Source: an uncultured bacterium
GTDB lineage: Bacteria; Actinomycetota; Coriobacteriia; Coriobacteriales; Coriobacteriaceae
NCBI GenBank assembly: GCA_905215945.1
Contig: CAJMRZ010000133.1
Location: 1-5,052 of the forward strand
DNA length: 5,052 nt
Direction of reading: 5' to 3'
Shown here: positions 1-5,052 of the stretch, in pieces
Layout: each line of letters starts with the position of its first letter
Position numbering within the stretch: position 1 is the first letter of the stretch
Notes under the pieces: generated by a model
The model's input: the letters and a program-made list of their open reading frames with translations, nothing else
Databases searched by the model: none
What the model was told of the DNA's origin: nothing
Made by a program: the position numbers and the translations under genes

Positions 1-280
1 TCATCCCCCATCTCCTCGGCAAGCTCCAGCGCGGCGCGGGCATCGGAAAGCTCGCCGCGCGCGGTGTCCACGGCAGCGATATCTTCCTTGGTGCGCGCGA
101 TCTCCTCCATGGTGGCACGGGCGGCGTCGGCGTCATCCCAAAAGCCGGGGGCCACGCTTTTGGCCTCGAGCTCGGTCACACGCGTGCGCTTCTCGTCCAA
201 ATGAAGATACGACTCGACCTCGCCGAGCCGGTCCGCAAACGCGTCCAGCTCGGCGGTCGTTACCTCTAAAGCCTCGGCCA

Positions 281-281
<1 letters not shown>
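1..281 (-). CDS. prfB: Peptide chain release factor 2 (RF2), N-terminal part, runs off the window
   Basis: RF2 recognises UAA and UGA stop codons in the ribosomal A site and triggers release of the finished peptide. Only the first 93 residues are here; the SPF recognition motif and the catalytic GGQ motif lie beyond the window edge. Identification rests on the RF2-type N-terminal helical domain, with YLHLDEKRTRVTELE at residues 25-39 and the hallmark PGFWDD at residues 45-50, and on its place directly after secA, a common actinobacterial order. The ATG at 281-279 shares its A with the secA stop (TAATG), and an AGGA Shine-Dalgarno sits 7 nt upstream. Many prfB genes have an in-frame UGA near codon 26 that needs a +1 frameshift. 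Here codons 25-29 read TAT CTT CAT TTG GAC and the frame is open, so that autoregulatory site is absent. Confidence 0.93.
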
Positions 282-3088
<2,807 letters not shown>

Positions 3089-3095
3089 GTGGTTT

Positions 3096-3100
3096 TCCTT
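3096..3100 (-). promoter_or_regulatory. secA Shine-Dalgarno that decides the start codon
   Basis: AAGGA (minus strand) lies 7 nt before the ATG at 3088-3086, ideal spacing. The earlier in-frame ATG at 3109 has only a weak GGCG-type sequence before it, and the next ATG at 3079 (MSKLL) is 16 nt away from AAGGA. The start at 3088 is therefore preferred. Confidence 0.75.
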
Positions 3101-3135
3101 TTTGGCCATCGCCCACGCCGTGCAGCTGCGGGCGA

Positions 3136-3165
3136 GTTAAACACAGATGATTGTACTTTAGCCAA
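3136..3165 (-). promoter_or_regulatory. Weak candidate secA promoter
   Basis: On the minus strand TTGGCT (3165-3160) and TTTAAC (3141-3136) are 18 nt apart, each matching four of six bases of the sigma-70-type -35 and -10 boxes. This would give a leader of about 40 nt. A second possible -10, TACAAT (3155-3150), is a better hexamer but has no convincing -35 about 17 nt upstream. The strong terminator after rpmE means secA needs its own promoter somewhere in 3110-3315, but the sequence does not settle which one is used. Confidence 0.3.
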
Positions 3166-3182
3166 ACAAGGCGCGGCCTATA

Positions 3183-3198
3183 CGGTCGACCTCGACCG
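3183..3198. repeat. 16-bp palindrome upstream of secA, possible operator
   Basis: CGGTCGA, then two bases, then TCGACCG: perfect 7-bp arms in the secA upstream region, some 20-40 bp upstream of the candidate -35 and -10 boxes. The spacing resembles a dimeric repressor or activator site. I cannot match it to a named regulator, and a chance palindrome in GC-rich DNA is possible. Confidence 0.35.
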
Positions 3199-3217
3199 CC
3201 ACGTAATAACTACGACC

Positions 3218-3255
3218 AAGCTGCCAAAAAGGGACAGGTCTATATTGGCAGGCTT
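3218..3255. repeat. REP-like hairpin 1 with GGGACAGGT in the loop
   Basis: Left arm AAGCTGCCAA (3218-3227) and right arm TTGGCAGGCTT (3245-3255) pair over 10 bp with one bulged G. The 17-nt loop contains GGGACAGGT (3231-3239). The same nonamer is in the loop of the next hairpin although the stems differ in sequence, which suggests two members of one repeat family. There is no U-tract, so this is not an obvious terminator. Similar GGGGACAGG-containing palindromes are, as I recall, found around REP-associated tyrosine transposases; that link is inference. Confidence 0.5.
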
Positions 3256-3284
3256 TATCTGGGCAAACGCTGTATCTCTACCTT

Positions 3285-3317
3285 TTGGTGCAATGGGGAC
3301 AGGTTGGTTTGCACCAA
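3285..3317. repeat. REP-like hairpin 2 with GGGACAGGT in the loop
   Basis: Perfect 9-bp inverted repeat TTGGTGCAA (3285-3293) and TTGCACCAA (3309-3317) around a 15-nt loop that carries GGGACAGGT (3296-3304), 65 bp from the copy in hairpin 1. It abuts the U-tract side of the rpmE terminator. Together the two hairpins fill most of the space between the rpmE terminator and the secA control region. Confidence 0.55.
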
Positions 3318-3360
3318 TAAAAAGAAAAGGGCCGCGCACCCAAACGGATGCACGGCCCTT
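3316..3360 (-). terminator. Rho-independent terminator of rpmE
   Basis: In the minus-strand RNA, 3360-3346 pairs with 3341-3327 over 15 bp, including two G-U wobbles, closing a GUUU loop. The stem core is AAGGGCCG with CGGCCCUU. It is followed by the U-rich run UUUCUUUUUAU (3326-3316). It lies 35 nt after the rpmE stop codon and isolates rpmE from secA. Confidence 0.9.
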
Positions 3361-3395
3361 ATGCCATGAATGCGAGCGATTCCGCGGCGAGCTAT

Positions 3396-3821
3396 TTACT
3401 CAGCAGCCTCGGTGGTCTCGGCCTCGGCAGCGGCCTCCTCGACGGGAGCCTCTGCGGGAGCCTCGGCGGCCTGCTTAGCAGCCTCCTCGGCGAACTTAGC
3501 GGCACGCTTAGCCTTCTCGGCAGCCTTAGCCTCAGCGGCGGCCTTGCGAGCGGCCTCGGCCTCAGCAGCCTTGGCGGCCTTGGCAGCCTTGGCCTCCTCA
3601 GCCTTCTTGAGCTGGGCGGCAGCGGCGCCACCGAACTTGTCGGCGAAGCGCTGGACGCGTCCACCGGTGTCGACGAACTTCTGCTGGCCGGTGTAGAACG
3701 GGTGGCACTCGTTGCAAAGCTCGACCTTCATCTCGGACACGGTAGCGTGCGTCTTGAAGGTGTTGCCGCAGGAGCACGTCACCGTGCACTCGACATACTG
3801 GGGATGGATACCCTGCTTCAT
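3396..3821 (-). CDS. rpmE: Ribosomal protein bL31 with long Ala/Lys/Glu-rich C-terminal extension
   Basis: bL31 is a large-subunit protein that bridges the central protuberance to the 30S head. Residues 1-65 form the family core: MKQGIHPQY, then a zinc-binding set Cys16, Cys18, Cys36 and Cys39, then [20 protein letters not shown]. With all four cysteines it is the zinc-containing (C+) form. Normal bL31 is about 65-90 aa; this one is 141 aa. Residues 66-141 are low-complexity, almost only Ala, Glu and Lys in repeated [16 protein letters not shown] steps, ending in an acidic [20 protein letters not shown] segment, probably a long helix plus a flexible tail. The start has AAGGAG 7 nt upstream (3834-3829). 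It is monocistronic, with its own promoter, leader and terminator. The extension is in frame and shows no sign of being a frameshift product; its role is unknown. Confidence 0.95.
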   Translation of the reverse strand: MKQGIHPQYVECTVTCSCGNTFKTHATVSEMKVELCNECHPFYTGQQKFVDTGGRVQRFADKFGGAAAAQLKKAEEAKAAKAAKAAEAEAARKAAAEAKAAEKAKRAAKFAEEAAKQAAEAPAEAPVEEAAAEAETTEAAE

Positions 3822-3899
3822 GGTAGGACTCCTTATTAGTCAGGCGCTGGTTACCGATCAGCGCATAAGGCGTCTTGGTTTCCGACCAAGACAACAAAC
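3822..3899 (-). promoter_or_regulatory. Structured 5' leader of rpmE, candidate L31 ribosomal-protein leader
   Basis: Between the candidate transcription start (about 3899) and the rpmE ATG are two clear hairpins. The first pairs GTCTTGGT (3872-3879) with ACCAAGAC (3885-3892), 8 bp around a 5-nt loop. The second pairs GCGCTG (3844-3849) with CAGCGC (3859-3864) around a 9-nt loop. The Shine-Dalgarno AAGGAG follows 10 nt after the second. Autoregulatory leaders upstream of rpmE are known in several phyla, and I recall one described for Coriobacteria; whether this one matches that consensus I cannot check. Such leaders usually let free L31 repress its own synthesis. Confidence 0.5.
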
Positions 3900-3905
3900 T
3901 CGGCT

Positions 3906-3934
3906 ATGGTACCACGGCGCCGCACGTCCCACAA
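3906..3934 (-). promoter_or_regulatory. Candidate rpmE promoter
   Basis: On the minus strand TTGTGG (3934-3929) and TACCAT (3911-3906) are separated by exactly 17 nt. They match three and four of six consensus bases. The predicted start near 3899 lies just upstream of the first leader hairpin, which fits a structured leader. Confidence 0.45.
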
Positions 3935-4035
3935 AAGGTTCACGGTCTTTTCGGCACAACACGAGCCGTTCCCGGGCTCAAGAAAACGGCAAGCACTCGG
4001 ACTACGAGGAGAGGTTCTTCCTGATAGGGATGAAC

Positions 4036-4139
4036 TAAAGCAAAGGAAAAATGACCCACGGATTACCGACAAATGGTCCCATGAATTACCTTCAAAACGA
4101 CCCACGCACTTGTAGAACGTTGCAAATTTCAACGTTCTG
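4036..4139. mobile_element. About 104-bp repeat-rich insertion within brnT, possible non-autonomous element
   Basis: This DNA lies between the two BrnT coding pieces. Joining ATG AAC (4030-4035) to GAA TCG TGG GTG (from 4140) restores a plausible BrnT frame, so the insert is about 104 bp; the exact ends are uncertain by around 10 bp. It contains three imperfect 23-nt direct repeats and a strong inverted repeat. It encodes no protein of note. I see no clear target-site duplication or long terminal inverted repeats, though ACCCACG (4054-4060) and CGTGGGT (4144-4150) could be short inverted ends. It could be a miniature element of a resident transposon or a dispersed palindromic repeat. Confidence 0.45.
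4053..4121. repeat. Three imperfect 23-nt direct repeats
   Basis: Units begin at 4053, 4076 and 4099, exactly 23 nt apart, with GACCCACG, GTCCCATG and GACCCACG. Units one and two match at 16 of 23 positions and share AATTACC or GATTACC and CAAA at the same offsets. Unit three agrees mainly in its first dozen bases. With only three divergent units and no spacer structure it is not a CRISPR array. Confidence 0.5.
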
Positions 4140-4150
4140 GAATCGTGGGT
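4100..4150. repeat. Nested inverted repeat (long hairpin) at the right end of the insertion
   Basis: The inner arms AGAACGTTG (4114-4122) and CAACGTTCT (4130-4138) are perfect 9-bp complements around CAAATTT. The outer arms ACCCACG (4100-4106) and CGTGGGT (4144-4150) add 7 bp beyond an asymmetric internal loop of 7 and 5 nt. The right outer arm reaches into the codons I assign to brnT, so either the insertion extends slightly further or the pairing there is fortuitous. There is no U-tract on either side. Confidence 0.6.
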
Positions 4151-4254
4151 GCTGACGGTTTGCCATTGCGAGAGGCATGGCGGCTCGACCATCAGGATAA
4201 TCTCGGCGAGAAAATCGACGAGGACAGAGGGACGGCAGTATTGGAGCTATCGAA

Positions 4255-4490
4255 ATGAATGGCAAGGACGAGATTATGGAGACGCCCACCGAGGTCGATT
4301 TCTCCAACAGCGCCCCGAACCCCTACATCGGGAAGGCGCGCCGCCGCGTCACCATAAACATCGACGGCTAGAACATCGACTACTTCAAGGCGGAGTCCGC
4401 CCGTACAGTGGTGCCGTATCAAGTCATCATCAGCATGTACCTGGCCGAGTGCCGCGAGCGGAGGAAGCATCTGACGTTCGCGAAGTGCAG
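4255..4490 (+). pseudogene. brnA: BrnA-type antitoxin remnant with in-frame TAG
   Basis: BrnA-type antitoxins are ribbon-helix-helix DNA-binding proteins that neutralise BrnT and repress their own operon. The frame starts at ATG 4255 with TTGGAG (4241-4246) 8 nt before it. It reads MNGKDEIMETPTEVDFSNSA, then NPYIGKARRRVTINIDG (residues 22-38), then TAG (4369-4371), then continues in the same frame as NIDYFKAESARTVVPYQVII and SMYLAECRERRKHLTF. This is the typical order of the family: VDFSN..NPY box, beta strand VTINID, then two helices with YFK and PYQ..I.MYL. The stop sits just where the strand meets the first helix, so the truncated 38-aa product lacks the dimer fold. After LTF the frame runs past the usual end without a stop, another mark of decay. 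A one-base change of GAG or a similar codon would explain the TAG; a sequencing error or suppression is less likely given the broken brnT next to it. Confidence 0.75.
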
Positions 4491-4520
4491 TGGTGAGCAT
4501 TCCCGCTTGGGCCGTAAAAG

Positions 4521-4553
4521 GAAGAGGGGACTGGCAAGGCCAGTCCCCTCTTC
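4521..4553 (-). terminator. Rho-independent terminator after the 4576-5001 gene
   Basis: A perfect 15-bp stem, GAAGAGGGGACTGGC (4521-4535) with GCCAGTCCCCTCTTC (4539-4553), closes a 3-nt loop. On the minus strand it begins 22 nt after the stop of the small membrane protein gene and is followed by CUUUUAC, a short U-run. On the plus strand the following bases (TCTCATG) are less U-rich, so it mainly serves the minus strand, though it may also stop leftover brnTA transcription. Confidence 0.8.
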
Positions 4554-4575
4554 TCTCATGACACTCGATTTGCAT

Positions 4576-5001
4576 TTACGGCACGACGAAAGCCGGGCCG
4601 CTGGTTACCTTGTCAAATTCGAGCACCGACGTTCCGGTGTTCAAATAAAGGCTTCCTTGGTTTCCGTCTGCGGAGGCGTAAGCCAGGTGGACAAATCCGT
4701 AATCATCTCCTGATTGGTCGGCCAACATGAAGATGTTCGGATCGCCGGTTGTCTCAAATGAACCGTCGGTCACATTTCCATTGCTGTCGACGATTTGCCA
4801 CCTGTTTTCGTCTTCCCCAAGGAAGGAGAGCTGGGTTAAGCCGGTCTCGTGGTCTCGGTACACTCCGTCTAGGCGGAACCCTTCGGAAATGCCATGTTTC
4901 AAGGTGTTCGCATCTTTTATGGATACGGCAGAGACTACGATTGCGGCTATCGCGACCAATAACGCCAGCGCAATGGGTATTTTGGCGGAGCCGGTCTTCA
5001 T
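4576..5001 (-). CDS. Small single-span membrane or exported protein of unknown function
   Basis: I do not recognise the family. From the ATG at 5001 the product is 141 aa. Residues 1-7 (MKTGSAK) are short and basic, and residues 8-28 (IPIALALLVAIAAIVVSAVS and one more) form one hydrophobic segment. There is no lipobox cysteine, so it is an N-terminal anchor or an uncleaved or Sec-type signal. The remaining roughly 110 residues are polar and acidic with alternating strands (GVYRDHETGLTQLSFL, RWQIVDSNGNVTDGSF, IFMLADQSG, FVHLAYAS, SLYLNTG, SVLEFDKV), suggesting a small extracytoplasmic beta-sheet or beta-barrel domain. A GTG at 5010 is in frame, but it overlaps the Shine-Dalgarno AAGGAGG, so the ATG is preferred. 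The start lies one base after the stop of an upstream frame, suggesting an operon. Base composition looks less GC-rich than secA. Confidence 0.8.
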   Translation of the reverse strand: MKTGSAKIPIALALLVAIAAIVVSAVSIKDANTLKHGISEGFRLDGVYRDHETGLTQLSFLGEDENRWQIVDSNGNVTDGSFETTGDPNIFMLADQSGDDYGFVHLAYASADGNQGSLYLNTGTSVLEFDKVTSGPAFVVP

Positions 5002-5002
5002 G

Positions 5003-5052
5003 TCATTCACCTCCTTCGTATGTATCGAGGTATTCCTGCTTGAGTGTTTGCG
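5003..5052 (-). CDS. C-terminal end of an unidentified upstream gene (partial)
   Basis: One frame entering from the window edge reads QTLKQEYLDTYEGGE and stops at TGA (5005-5003), leaving a single base before the ATG of the next gene. The composition (charged, helix-like) and the stop/start junction are typical of a translationally coupled upstream gene. The EGGE end simply reflects the Shine-Dalgarno of the next gene. Another frame (ANTQAGIPRYIRRR, then TGA) is also open, and 15 residues are too few to identify a family, so this remains a suggestion. Confidence 0.45.
   Translation of the reverse strand, partial: QTLKQEYLDTYEGGE
5010..5016 (-). promoter_or_regulatory. Strong Shine-Dalgarno deciding the ATG at 5001
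   Basis: AAGGAGG on the minus strand is a near-complete anti-16S match, 8 nt before ATG 5001-4999. A start at GTG 5010 would overlap it and have no other ribosome site, so it is rejected. Confidence 0.8.

Larger units (their letters stand above)
3991..4253 (+). pseudogene. brnT: BrnT-type toxin remnant, split by an insertion
   Basis: BrnT toxins are small RNases of type II toxin-antitoxin systems, about 90 aa, usually encoded just before the antitoxin brnA. Two pieces are recognisable on the plus strand. The first, 3991-4035, encodes KHSDYEERFFLIGMN and then meets TAA (4036). The second, from about 4140, encodes ESWVLTVCHCERHGGSTIRIISARKSTRTEGRQYW, with the family hallmark IRIISARK. In intact family members these segments are nearly continuous. 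Here about 104 bp of unrelated DNA separates them and shifts the frame. No convincing N-terminal half is visible upstream; KRFTVFSAQHEPF in another frame (about 3933-3971) may be a decayed trace. The second piece also lacks a stop near the brnA start and runs on into another frame. No functional toxin can be made. The assignment is from motif recall, not a search. Confidence 0.7.

Noticed and set aside
3285..3317. A second terminator after rpmE
   Set aside because: The 9-bp hairpin has a 15-nt loop and lacks a U-tract on the minus strand; the true terminator is immediately before it at 3316-3360.
3348..3839. Plus-strand open frames opposite rpmE, including a long Gly/Leu/Ser-rich one
   Set aside because: These are reverse readings of the repetitive Ala/Lys/Glu codons of the L31 tail; no ribosome site or recognisable protein.
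4053..4121. CRISPR-like array
   Set aside because: Only three divergent tandem units of 23 nt with no unique spacers and no cas genes.
3851..4192. Minus-strand 113-codon frame across the brnT remnant and insertion
   Set aside because: It overlaps the rpmE promoter and the recognised BrnT pieces on the other strand, and its translation shows no family features.
4149..4496. Intact 115-codon plus-strand gene with a GTG start
   Set aside because: Its first part is the C-terminal BrnT segment, but after QYWSYR it continues out of frame through brnA codons; it is a readthrough of a broken gene rather than a real protein.
4408..4713. Plus-strand 101-codon frame
   Set aside because: It is the continuation of the brnA frame after the TAG, then runs through the terminator hairpin and antisense to the 4576-5001 gene; no start signal.

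Overview
The window fits a chromosomal segment of a high-GC actinobacterium, most likely a gut member of the Coriobacteriia (Collinsella/Olsenella type). I infer this from the secA-prfB order, the GC-rich codon usage, the alanine-rich tail on ribosomal protein L31 and the character of the intergenic repeats. The genus is not proven. All intact genes are on the minus strand. The only plus-strand coding signals are the remains of a toxin-antitoxin pair.

Layout, following minus-strand transcription from high to low coordinates. At 5003-5052 is the last part of an unidentified gene. One base after its stop begins a small single-span membrane or exported protein of unknown function (4576-5001), which ends at a strong hairpin terminator (4521-4553). 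Between this terminator and rpmE (about 3935-4520) lies a decayed plus-strand BrnT/BrnA-type type II toxin-antitoxin locus. The brnT remnant is split by about 104 bp of repeat-rich DNA, and brnA carries an in-frame TAG. Next comes the rpmE unit: a candidate promoter (3906-3934), a leader of about 78 nt with two hairpins, bL31 with a long Ala/Lys/Glu-rich C-terminal extension (3396-3821), and a textbook terminator (3316-3360).

The rpmE-secA spacer (3110-3315) contains two neighbouring hairpins that share GGGACAGGT in their loops (REP-like), a 16-bp palindrome, and only weak promoter candidates. Then come secA (281-3088), the ATPase of the general secretion pathway, and prfB (1-281, N-terminal part only), encoding release factor 2. 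secA and prfB overlap by one base (TAATG), which suggests translational coupling.

Functionally this is core housekeeping (protein export, translation termination, ribosome structure) next to a small accessory scar where a toxin-antitoxin module has been inactivated. I see no intact new system. The points most worth a second look are the interrupted brnTA locus and the repeat DNA inside it, the twin GGGACAGGT hairpins before secA, the L31 extension and the rpmE leader.
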